64,000 bases of DNA from contig PDUO01000013.1 in assembly GCA_003008705.1 (NCBI GenBank), positions 206,702 through 270,701 of the forward strand, read 5' to 3'. Made by a program: the position numbers and the translations under genes. Positions 11,318-20,954 of the stretch are shown in pieces. Position 1 is the stretch's first letter, and each line of letters begins with the position of its first letter. Under the pieces are notes generated by a model, which worked only from the letters and a program-made list of their open reading frames with translations, had not been told where the DNA came from and did not search any database. The stretch comes from Pezicula radicicola. Taxonomy: Eukaryota > Ascomycota > Leotiomycetes > Helotiales > Dermateaceae.

Positions 11318-12443
11318 AGGCCACCGACGAGTCTAATTTATACTTCTGACAAAACAAACCTTGCCTTACATACGCAAATTCCATTCACGCACATACTCTT
11401 TCACCAAATCAAAAATTAGTTCCAAAGGCAATTTGGTCATTCTGTTCTTCAAATGTCTCCGTCCGACTTTTGGCTTCTAAGGCGTTATTTGGCACAGTAT
11501 AGCGTGCGTGCTGGTACTTTCGCCACTACTTTATTCATTCTTCTTGAGATACCAAAATCGCTAGTCGATCTTCTACTTCTCCGGCTGCTCTTCCACAACA
11601 TGATTGCGTTGGTTTCTATTCTGTGGGAAGGCAAAACTTTTAATCTTTCTTCTACTCCGACTTCTTTTTTTTTTGCAAAACGTATTAGGGGTTGATAATT
11701 CATGAGGGGAAACGAAGGGTGATTTTTTAGAGCGTGTTGTATGTCCAAGGGAGGGGTTTGGTAGAATGGACCTTTGAATTATGGAGCTTTCAGATGGGAG
11801 GATGATGGATTACATGGATTTTGATTGTAGCTATTACAGGACACATTTGCCTGGCGAGCAGGAATAAGGGTAGATACCATTGGCAATCAAGAGTAATATT
11901 GTGTCTTCCTGCATATTCGACCTTGCTACTTTCTTGTCTCTTGTATTTGTGTGCTGAGAAGACGTATTGAAAGTGTGGATTACAATATGATATGTCCATC
12001 CACCATAGTTTCTAGTAAGTTACCCAAGTCTCTGGTGAGTTCCTTAAATTATCTTCAAGCTACCTACTTACCTAAGTTAATCAACTAGGTATACTACTAC
12101 TTCCTACAAATTATTCAAATCACTTAAATCCTACCTCCTCGTATCATATACAGGCCACTATTTATCCTACTGAATTAAAGCAAGGCGGATCTCATCTCAT
12201 TAAGCACTTAAGCAATAGACTTATACCTTCGGGATTAAACCCCAAAAGAACACAATACACAGTCAACCAGATACATACTAAAGCAAAAAGTTTTGCTTTT
12301 TTTTCTCATAATCTTTCTAGAACTGGAGGTATAATATCCAGCAAAACACCTAACGCCATCCACCATCTTCATATAAAAAGCCAAGCCAATTATCTTAACT
12401 TTTTGTTTTGCTTTTATTCGGCTTATGTACCGTACCTAAGGTA
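11318..12443. other. intergenic between convergent genes
   Basis: About 1.1 kb holding the 3' ends of the convergent Msb1-like and ARP4 genes. It is AT-rich, with repeated CTACCTACTTACC-like strings near 12060-12110 and T-rich runs. No coding signal was seen on either strand. Confidence 0.5.
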
Positions 12444-13910
12444 TCACTTACACCTCTTGTCTACCACGTTAGCACCAAACTCTTCATACTCTTTCTTGCT
12501 TATCCACATCTGATGGAACGTGCCCAAACTTCCCAAGATACTGCCTCCGATCCAGCTTCCAAATCGGCGTTCACTTGTTAAACCTGCTGCTTGGATCTTG
12601 ATTCGTGCTCCGGGGTACATTGCTGTTAGTTCGCTATTGAGTCGGTCTGTGAAGCCGTTGACTAGTGTGGTACCGCCTGTGACTACGACGTTCTGGAGAA
12701 GATTTGCACGTAGGTCCATATCCACGGCTCCGACGGAAGCCTTGATCATCTCAGGAAGCGTCTGTGTCTTGTTGACCGCTGGTTCTCCTGGTACTGGTAA
12801 GGCAGCTTTCTCATCCCATATACCCTCTGCAACCTTAAACCGGTCTGCACCCCACATCTGGTTTGAGCCATTTGGAAATTCGAAAACGCGACCTGGTGAT
12901 GACTTGGCGTAATCCTCATTTGATCCTCCGATTCCATTACCAGAGCTTAATCTCCCAGGGCCAGGCCATACTTGAACCACTGATTCCTTGAATTCTGTCA
13001 ATACTCGATCTTCCTCTAACGCTCTGAAACTATCCGTTGGTGGGATTTTGAAAGTGCGGTAGGTTGCTTGTGCTGGGGCTCCTGCATCAACAGGCGACTT
13101 TGCTGAGATCATGAAATGTGGAATCAGGTCGATCTTCGGTTCTGTGGTGGTAAAGAGCGATCGTAATTGCGAAGATAACCAGTTACCAGCCAACGGTGAC
13201 CTTTGTATGCTCTTCTTTAGAATAAGACCATCATGTATGGCGATAACTGACGCATTCGATGCTCCGATGTCAATAACCAGCGCAGTAGCTTTTCCGGCTC
13301 CAAAAGCTGCCAACACGCTGTTGCGCGCAAGCCAGAAGGCTGGGCATCCCCATTGTTCCATAGCAACCTCAATGGCCTTCTCTCTCGATTTCGTAGTACT
13401 CCACGCCGTCTCGGTCATTAACAACGGGTGTTCCTCTAATACCTTCTCCTCTCCCTCCACGGCTTCCACAGCCTCCATATCCACATCCTCACCCTTTACC
13501 TCTTCGCGGTTCGCCCTCGAACCGCCCTGTGGAAACCTCGTAAGGCGCGAAGTAATCGCGTATTCAAAAAGTGCAGTCGCAACATCCCAATCCTCGACTA
13601 TACCATCTTTGCCAATGGGATTCCGAATTTCCATTCCCGGTAGAGGTGTATGTATAGCGTTGTCGCCGAAGATACGTTTTCCTTCAACATCACCATAATG
13701 CGAGCTCACGAACGACTTTGGCACTTCTTCGCCTGCGAATCCAGCGCGCACGCTAGTATAGCCTGGATCGAGAACGATTGCAGATACTTCATCTGTTGAT
13801 TATGTTGTTAGAAAGTGGTAAGTAATGAGCGAGGTGGCTGGGTCTAGGGACTTGCCTCCTCCATAGACATCTGTTGGCGCCATTGACGAGTTCAATGGTT
13901 GTGAAGCCAT
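12444..13910 (-). CDS. ARP4: actin-related protein 4
   Basis: Nuclear actin-related protein; Arp4 is shared by the NuA4 acetyltransferase and the INO80 and SWR1 remodelers, where it helps bind nucleosomes. Exons are 13856-13910 and 12444-13792, giving 467 aa. Exon 1 ends in YGG plus one base of Asp and is followed by a GC donor (G then GCAAGT), so the 63-nt intron is of the GC-AG class; the acceptor is AACAG. Exon 2 opens with EVSAIVLDPGYTSVRAGFAG, the actin-fold phosphate-1 region, then SFVSSHYG, a charged insert near residues 110-125 (typical of Arp4), VIDIGASNASV (phosphate 2), VVVTGGTTLVNGF and the C-terminal WIGGSILGSLGTFHQMWISK. A second in-frame ATG lies at 13883. The C-terminal motif makes Arp4 clearly more likely than actin or Arp5-9. 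Confidence 0.95.
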
Positions 13911-14597
13911 CTTGAACGAGCTTCCAGGCGCGTCGAGGGAAATGTAGCTGTTGATGGATGGGGTTGGAGGATGTTCAAGTTGAAAGATAGAGTGGAAGCT
14001 GTTGGTTTGACGCGCCCGCTGCCTTTGCGATTTGCAGCAAGCGAGCAGAAGGCTGAAGTCTTGGCATTTTGACCCAACCCCTGAGCTAGCTACCCCTCAT
14101 TCTGAATTGAACCACTCCACAGAAATCTCCTGTGCTCGGATTTATATCTTCAATTTCCTTCATGAGCTGTTGTTCCTTTTCTCTGTTCTTCCTTTAGAAA
14201 CGGCCAGCTTCTGCCAGTACAGCTTACACTGTTGGTCACGTGTTAGACCCTGTTCTGCAACTTGATAACCACCAAGAAGGCTACATTCCTCTCACTGACT
14301 CCTGTACAACTTCCTTCATTCATAAGGATGCACAACGTTCTATTCGAACGAGGATTCTTTGAAGGTTTTATCCTCCAAACCTCTCCAACAAGATGGAATT
14401 CTACTCTCTCTCTTAATCTATATTTAGCATGGTGGAGAACGTGCTAAGATAAGTGGTTACTTTTCTTTTCTTATCGTTCCTCCTCGTCGTCAGCCGGGCA
14501 AGACTTAAGGGAGGCTAAGATATTGGCCATCTCCTCCTTCTACATTCCGAAATCTGAAGTCTCTCAATCAGGCATAAAGGTCAAGGACACAAACACC
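13911..14597. promoter_or_regulatory. divergent promoter region with an E-box
   Basis: 687 bp between the ARP4 start and the LRR-kinase start. It contains a palindromic CACGTG at 14237-14242, the core recognised by bHLH factors of the Cbf1/Pho4/SREBP type. Whether it serves one or both genes is unknown. Confidence 0.4.
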
Positions 14598-15959
14598 ATG
14601 CAATCCCTTCAAGGTCTCCAGTCTGGAGAGTACAAAGGCACCAAACGGCTCAAACTATCTTGTGGACTCAGCACATTCCCGCAAGAAATACTCCGGCTCT
14701 CAGACTCCCTCGAGATACTCGACCTCTCAGGAAACCCCCTCTCAGACCTACCGGACACAGTCAGTCAACTCCAGAACCTCAAAGTGGCCTTTTTCTCCGA
14801 TTGCAACTTCACGACCTTCCCAAAGGCATTAGCACAATGTCCCTCCCTCGAGATGATAGCCTTCAAATCCAACAAGATGACCACTATCCCCGAGGACTCA
14901 TTCCCACCTAGACTCCGCTGGCTGATTATAACCAACAACCTAATCACTACTCTCTCAACCGCCATCGGAAAATGCCATCGTTTGCAAAAATGCATGTTAG
15001 CCGGTAACCAGTTGACATCCCTCCCAGAAGAAATGGCCAATTGCAAAAAGCTAGGGCTCCTACGGCTATCCTGCAACAAAATAACCAGCCTACCACCCTG
15101 GCTCTTCACACTCCCGGAACTAGCATTCCTAGCCTTCGCAGGAAATCCCTGCGCGCCCTCATTCGCAGAAAACCCAAGTCTAGTCGATATATCCTGGGAA
15201 GAGCTAGAAGTCCAACATCTACTCGGCGAAGGCGCATCCGGGATAATTTCAAAAGGACTTTGGAATCCCGTCACACCAGGAGAAGAACCAGAAGTCAAAG
15301 CAAAAGATGTAGCAGTCAAATTATTCAAAGGAGAAGTAACCAGCGACGGGTCACCCACCGACGAAATGAACGCATGTATAACAGCAGGCCAACACACAAA
15401 CCTAATCTCCCCCCTCGGAAAAATAAAAAACCATCCCTCGTCCCAAGGTCTAGTACTCCAACTCATACCACCCCACTACACAAATCTCGGTCTCCCTCCA
15501 AACCTCCAAACCTGTACCCGGGACAACTTCCCCGAAGGAACAACCTTTACACTCGATACTTGCAAATCTATCCTCTTAGGAATCGCCGAGGCAGCTGCGC
15601 ATATTCATGCTAAAGGAATTGCACATGGAGATTTATATGCGCATAATATCTTGATTGATAGGATGGGGGGACATGCTTTACTTGGGGATTTTGGTGCTGC
15701 TACTATTTATGGAGGTGAGCATGAGTATTCGGAGGAGTTTGAACGATTGGAGGTTTTGGCTTTTGGATTTTTGATGGAGGATTTGTTGGGGTTGGTTGAG
15801 AGGCGTGTTGGCGGTGAAGGTGGTGAAGAGGGAGTGTTTGATGAGAAGGATGGATTTTTGATGGTTACGTTGGCTGAGTTATGTGAGTCTTGTATGAGTA
15901 ACGTGGTTGAGGAACGGCCTGATTTCGAGGAGTTATGTGACGTTTTGAGGGGTTTGTAA
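14598..15959 (+). CDS. intronless leucine-rich-repeat protein kinase, bacterial-like architecture
   Basis: 453-aa soluble protein. The frame opens at a TTG (14523), but the first ATG is 14598. Residues about 15-185 are seven or so LRRs (SLEILDLSGNPLSDLP, RLQKCMLAGNQLTSLP, KLGLLRLSCNKITSLP). A kinase-like domain follows from about 205: glycine loop LGEGASG (209-215), VAVKLF with Lys241, catalytic loop HGDLYAHN (343-350) and GDFGAA (363-368). The HRD Arg is replaced by Gly and the activation segment is very short, with no APE. There is no signal peptide or membrane segment and no intron. Order and motifs match, as I recall them, a proteobacterial family of cytosolic LRR-kinases. Coding-strand composition flips from C-rich (23 C, 4 G in 15421-15480) to G-rich (30 G, 2 C in 15781-15840). 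Substrate unknown. Confidence 0.88.
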   Translation: MQSLQGLQSGEYKGTKRLKLSCGLSTFPQEILRLSDSLEILDLSGNPLSDLPDTVSQLQNLKVAFFSDCNFTTFPKALAQCPSLEMIAFKSNKMTTIPEDSFPPRLRWLIITNNLITTLSTAIGKCHRLQKCMLAGNQLTSLPEEMANCKKLGLLRLSCNKITSLPPWLFTLPELAFLAFAGNPCAPSFAENPSLVDISWEELEVQHLLGEGASGIISKGLWNPVTPGEEPEVKAKDVAVKLFKGEVTSDGSPTDEMNACITAGQHTNLISPLGKIKNHPSSQGLVLQLIPPHYTNLGLPPNLQTCTRDNFPEGTTFTLDTCKSILLGIAEAAAHIHAKGIAHGDLYAHNILIDRMGGHALLGDFGAATIYGGEHEYSEEFERLEVLAFGFLMEDLLGLVERRVGGEGGEEGVFDEKDGFLMVTLAELCESCMSNVVEERPDFEELCDVLRGL

Positions 15960-16865
15960 GGTAAATGGTTTTAGATTGGTTAGATATTTCTTCTTCCCTT
16001 GTGTTGTGTTAGAAAAAGAAAAGGTAGAGGTAGATGATTCAGAGATAGATATGTTTTGAGTTTTCCAAAAGAGTTTTGCTTAGAACTAGAATACAGATAT
16101 ACAATTACAGAGATTAGACCAATCTACTTCAACACATAAATGCAAGCAAGAGCAAGAAAAGTAAGTGTGCTATTACGAGTGAAACAGTAACCTTACTACA
16201 CAGGTAACCTTTTATTCAAGAGCCCCAACTTTTCAGGCTACCTAGCATTTAAAACATAGAAAGACACATCCACAAGGATCGATTCGAGTACACAGTGTAC
16301 AAATCATAGATCTATTCCCAGATTCTAGCTCTAAGTCTAGCTCTCTAAGTCTAGCTCTACCTCTAAATCTAACTCCACTTTCTATCCCTCCCTCTCCCTC
16401 CCTCTCCCGCTATTTCTATCTCTACCATGTCCTGTATAACCCAATCTAAACCACATCTACCATTTACCTCTACCTCTATACCTTACCCACCAATCAATCT
16501 ACCACAGACCCAAAAACCCAAAATTCAAAAACCAAAAAAAGGAAACACCATCAATGAAAAATTGAAAAAGCAAAAACAAGACTTTTTTGCCAAAAAGGAT
16601 CCAATTGATATTCCTACACAACAATGATCACCTCATCCACACACACACACACACCACCGACACGGAAAATCCAGCCGGAGACCAGCTCAATCCCATCTCT
16701 CCCTTCCCATCAGCTAATCTCAGGCTCAAGCTCAAATCCCCTCAATCCCAAAAAAGAGACCAACCAACCAACCAAAACTCTTTTCCCAGGATTTCTCTCC
16801 TCCACAAACAAACAAAAACAACGCTTTTCTTTTGAATACGGCACCAAAAATAACCACCCACTCAT
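15960..16865. other. convergent 3' intergenic region
   Basis: About 900 bp between the LRR-kinase stop and the stop of the minus-strand hypothetical gene. It is pyrimidine/A-rich on the plus strand, with a CA run at 16638-16652 and the TCTAGCTC tandem block listed separately. The short open frames here are low-complexity only. Confidence 0.5.
16322..16411. repeat. pyrimidine-rich degenerate tandem repeat
   Basis: Consecutive variants of a 12-14 bp unit (AAGTCTAGCTCT and CTAAATCTAACTC) pass into a CCCTCCCTCTCC run. This is simple-sequence DNA in a 3' intergenic region with no coding character. Confidence 0.7.
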
Positions 16866-17420
16866 CTACTCATAACGTCTCAACATTCTAAGTCTAGACT
16901 CATCATCACCCCTCGCCTGATGACTATGAACCGAACTTGCACTTCCCTTGCGACTCCCACTGCCGCTCGAGCTTACACTCCTAGAACTGTCAGTTCTAGA
17001 AAGCTTATGACGATGTCTAGACTCCGTCCTCTTATGCGCATTCTTCTCGCCACTAAACCCAGCAAGCGCCTCGTTCAATTCCCGAATAGCAGCATTGAAT
17101 TGATCGAGTTCGACATTGCTGCGGCCAGGTAAAGCGGGAGTCAGGGAGAGAGGAGCACTGATGAAATAGGATAGGTAGTCTACTTCTCGGTTTAGGGTGT
17201 CAATGTCTTCGATGTGGGTGCTTGTTGTTCGGGGGTCGCTGGAGAGGGAGGCGGTTAGGTTTTTGATTTGCGTGAGTAGGGAGTACACGGAGGGCCCTGT
17301 GCTGTAGGAGATTGAAGAGGAGCGGCTGGAGGATCCGGAGGAGGTGCCTGAGGTGGCGGAGGGTGCTGTGTAGGGAGCAGATTCCTCTGGGAGGAGAGGG
17401 AGAAAGTGGATCATTGGCAT
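16866..17420 (-). CDS. hypothetical serine-rich protein, 184 aa
   Basis: Single-exon frame starting at the ATG at 17420 (MPMIHFLPLLPEES). After a Ser/Thr/Gly-rich N-terminus (residues 15-45) there is a mainly helical stretch, about 46-125 (YSLLTQIKNLTASLSSDP; IDTLNREVDYLSYFIS; LDQFNAAIRELNEALAGF), with heptad-like spacing that could form a coiled coil. The tail is basic and Ser-rich (RHRHKLSRTDSSRSVSSSGS). There is no signal peptide, membrane segment or catalytic motif. I do not recognise the family. Coding-strand composition shifts from C-rich in the 5' half to G-rich in the 3' half. Its length and ordered middle make it more likely real than chance. Confidence 0.6.
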   Translation of the reverse strand: MPMIHFLPLLPEESAPYTAPSATSGTSSGSSSRSSSISYSTGPSVYSLLTQIKNLTASLSSDPRTTSTHIEDIDTLNREVDYLSYFISAPLSLTPALPGRSNVELDQFNAAIRELNEALAGFSGEKNAHKRTESRHRHKLSRTDSSRSVSSSGSGSRKGSASSVHSHQARGDDESRLRMLRRYE

Positions 17421-19037
17421 TTTGGGGTTTGAGTTGGGTGGTGGTTGAGAAGTGTGGGGTAGTTTGTTGATAGAGATGGAGGTGGGGGTGGGGGGGTTTT
17501 TGGTATTATTGTATTATGGTGATGTTGCTGCTGGTACTGCCTGAGTACTTTGGAGATGAGATGAGAGAGATGGCTGTGGATGTGGATGTAGATGTGGATG
17601 AGGATGTTCTTCAAAATGGCAGAACTGACAGCTGTTTATATGCCGATGCCCAGGAATCAATGTTACTTCGCACCAAGACGCTAATCTAGGACAATCACTT
17701 CAAACAACACTTGGCTGCTCGAAATGAGGCTCTGGCACAACGAACTCTGTGGCCCTGTCACTCCTACGAGGGTTGGCTGAGGTTGGCCAGACACGACAAG
17801 AAGGGTTAGAGTTACAGGCTGGTGGATCTTGGCCTTGGGAGATAAGAGGATCGTCCACAAGAATCCATCGGACGAATGCCCACGCTAGAGAATCATCACA
17901 ATTGATTGGCACTAGGCGCCTGTTTCGTGCTTAGAATAGTCATCAAGTGCCGAGACGATCAGCGGTTCGGCGCGCGGAAGACGCAGGTGCACGAAGCCAA
18001 GAAGCTGCCAAGAAGCCACAGATGGCTGGGCGTGCGAGCACATCTCTTGAGCGTTGCAGCAATTGAAACTACCAAGTCAACTTCTGTACGATGCGAAGCC
18101 AACCACAGGCTGAACTGCGAATGGAACAATGAACGCGTCTGCATTGCTCTAGACTCCCCCACAAGCGAGCATCCTGAGCAGACATATTTGACCGCTTGGA
18201 CTTCCAGGACTTGCTTCAAGTGCACCCACAATCCAATTTTTGGCAACAAATGGGTGAGACCCCAAGAAATGTCGCTACCTAATTTGGAATGAGGGGGGGA
18301 AATAGCTGTGGAATAAAATGAGAACGAGATCTTCATCAATAGACTGCTCCAAGGTTGGCTAGGTAAGACAAACCAGCTTGCAGCCAGTCATGAGACAACT
18401 AGCCAAGAATAAGCAGGCCTCGATAGTTACTTAGAGAAGGAACAATTTTCTTTTGGATACGTGGCATGGAGATACCAGAACAGCGCATTTCTTGGTGTCG
18501 CTGAAAGATGGTCAAAGACTGGTTGGCGGATAATTGTGATTATTCCGCTGACTGATCGCTAAAAGTACAATAATACACTGCCTAGAACATTGACGGGAGA
18601 GGCATAAGCACAGTGGAGCCTCGCTCAAAAGAAACGCTCGCTGTGTTGAACAAGACTCTTGTGTTGTTGCACATCGTAATGCAATTTTGGGGAGCTTCGC
18701 AACTCCAACGCAACAGCACCAAGAACCTGTTGCAGGTTCCCGAGAAACAAATTTCTTGGTGGCAAGTAGGAAGTCTTCCAGATGTTCGAGATAAGCCGTG
18801 GCACACAAGCGAGACGTAATCTGTAATTGAATCATTTGCTCGCGAGATTCGATATCATTTTAGGAAAGATCCACCATGCATAGGCTCTCGATATTGCCCT
18901 GGTGCAATTAGTCTGTCTACCTCTTGTGTGTTTAATAAAAGTTGTTGCTACAACTTGGTATCTTGGATAGATGATCAAAGATGTCTTATAAGGCGAGCCA
19001 AGTGGCTCATCTTTGTGACGATAGTAGTATCAAATCT
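17421..19037. other. intergenic, no gene recognised
   Basis: About 1.6 kb between two minus-strand genes. The open frames are short, overlap on opposite strands and lack domain motifs or plausible splice partners. The first 200 bp presumably hold the promoter of the hypothetical gene ending at 16866. Confidence 0.5.
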
Positions 19038-20331
19038 TCAAGACGATATGGAGGCGAAAATATGTTCGTCGTCTGAAAAGTCATTTTCATCAAATCCAAG
19101 CGAGGTCGATACTCGGATATGCTCGTCGTCTGAGAAGTCGTCTTCATTGTATTCAACAAATGTAGAGGTCGCTGCATGACACGTAAGCTGATGAAATGAA
19201 AGGTATCCTGTCTACCTTACTATGAGATTGTGCAGATGCTGATTTGTGGCAGTCAAACTTCCCTTGGTCTGGGGTGAGGTTGAGCTCTTTTGCGATATCA
19301 TCGCACATCTTTTCTATCTTCCGCCTAATAGCCCAATATGTTGCAGCAATTAGGACCTGCTTCTTGAAGCCCGTTCCACTGAAAACGAGAGTACTACTCT
19401 TTGTATAATTGAAGACGTCCGAGTCGTAGTCCGAGTCGTAATCCGAGTCGTAATCCAAGTCGTAGTCTATGTCATCTTCGATCCAAATAGATTCATGCAG
19501 TCTGACGTACATGCCATCCCCAGATTCATGGGGCTCTGTTCTCGCATAAGTGAGTCCATAACGATCAACAGTTCTCTGAATGCGTTCCTGCCAGAGTTTT
19601 GAGTCAAGATCGTGCGCCCAGCCATGAAAGGGAACTTTGTCCAGCACCACAACAGCACCACTGCTGGGTATCGCAAACTTCCAAATCATGGCTCTGATCT
19701 CAGGCGGAAGTTTTTTAAACAAAGAGAATTTCTGACCCTTCGATGACCTTACATGCCTCTTCCCATCTATCTCTATCCCTAATTTCTCTTTAATGACTCT
19801 CGAGGGATCTCTAGCAACCCTCTCCTCAGGATTGAGAACCAACCATAACTTTGCTCTCTCAGCATCATTACGACGCACCCAGTCACTATACTTCTGTTTC
19901 CCCAACTTTTCAATTGTAGTCTCTCTCGTAGGCTTAACGTTGTGTAGTTTTTGAAATTCTCCAAGCTGCCAATCGCCCGGTTTTTGGAGTCGTTCCCTGA
20001 GCTCTTCAATTGTTCCAGAGGGGTCGAGGTCTCTGAGTGCACACTGTGCCTGCCACCAGTTCAGTGGTTTGCCGCTAAATTGGTTGCTCAGGTATGGACG
20101 TATGTCCCCCGCACGGGGGATGCCTTTATAGCGTAGTTGCACGCCGTAATCCATAAAATAGTAGAAGTTATAAGGGGAACATCCACAAGTGTAAGTCTGG
20201 CCTTTGTATTTGAACTCGGTTGGAGGAATGTATGGAGCGATACTCGCAGAGCAATAGGATCGGTATATTGTGCTGGGAGGTCGGATATGGGGCTCGGATA
20301 GCGGACCGCAGCTGCTGCAATTGAATGACAT
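19038..20331 (-). CDS. 2EXR-like domain protein with acidic repeat tail, 414 aa
   Basis: Two exons, 19221-20331 and 19038-19171, joined by a 49-nt intron (A|GTAAGG donor, ATGCAG acceptor). The uninterrupted first frame would end early at 19153; splicing adds a 44-residue acidic tail. The N-terminus has paired cysteines (MSFNCSSCG; TYTCGC). Residues about 92-118 (LNWWQAQCALRDLDPSGTIE then ELRERL) resemble a SAP-type helix-turn-helix. LFKKLPPEIRAMIWKFA, about residues 210-226, is the start of a fungal 2EXR/F-box-like motif. An Asp/Tyr repeat (DYDSDYDSDYDSD) follows. The tail contains two near copies of an (E/D)NDFSDDEHI motif. Function unknown; 2EXR proteins are numerous and uncharacterised in filamentous ascomycetes. 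Start ATG at 20331. Confidence 0.75.
19418..19470 (-). repeat. 12-bp minisatellite coding Asp-Tyr repeats
   Basis: Three to four copies of a GATTACGACTCG-like unit lie inside the 2EXR-like gene and encode the DYDSDYDSDYDSD stretch. Copies differ at third positions, so it is not a very recent expansion. Confidence 0.8.
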
Positions 20332-20954
20332 GCTGCAAGAGGACTTGCGACGCTAATGGCGTGTAGGCAGGGATTGGATCTAGGTAATTATAAGGAGGTT
20401 GCAACACAATTGTTAGTGTGATGATAAGAGTTTGGATGGCAAGAATTGAGCATCTAGGAGCGGGAAGTTACTCAACGCGTTCATTGGCTACTTCTTACTA
20501 AATATAAACTTAATTTCGCGACACGCCCAACGCGAGAACCACGTGCCACAAGACGATTCAAGCGTCTCATACCTACCGGGTTTGGGTACCTTACTTACTA
20601 GATAGGTTGGGTCAGTAGGTACTTACTTAGAGGTAAGTGAAGGTTAATAATATAGAGCAACTAACTGGGAGCTTAGCCTTATCTGTAAGAAGGCTCTGAT
20701 TGTACACAATTATCTCATTTGTCATCCAGGACATATCCGGAATTATCTATTTACTTTTACATATGATGTGGTATCTGTGCCAAAGAACTCCTCGCTCCCA
20801 TCGCTTGAAAGATTGAAAAGTAGTAAAGGGAAAACTAAGCCCATATGCAAAACGCGTAGCAAAAAAGGGTATCTTTTTACAAGAAGGTCGGGAAAACAAA
20901 TGAACCATCTATGACGCAAAAGCTTCCCCAGAGTCGAGGCTTGCCCATTCTCTC
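20332..20954. other. intergenic, promoter of the 2EXR-like gene
   Basis: About 620 bp with a CACGTG at 20540-20545 and a dense block of ACCTTACTTACTAG/AGGTAAG-type strings at 20570-20645, present in both orientations. No coding frame was seen. Confidence 0.5.

Noticed and set aside
14765..15466. 233-codon minus-strand frame opposite the LRR kinase
   Set aside because: Antisense shadow produced by the C-rich codon use; no recognisable domain.
18928..19179. Plus-strand frame with a repeated CSSSEKS motif
   Set aside because: It is the antisense of the acidic second exon of the 2EXR-like gene.
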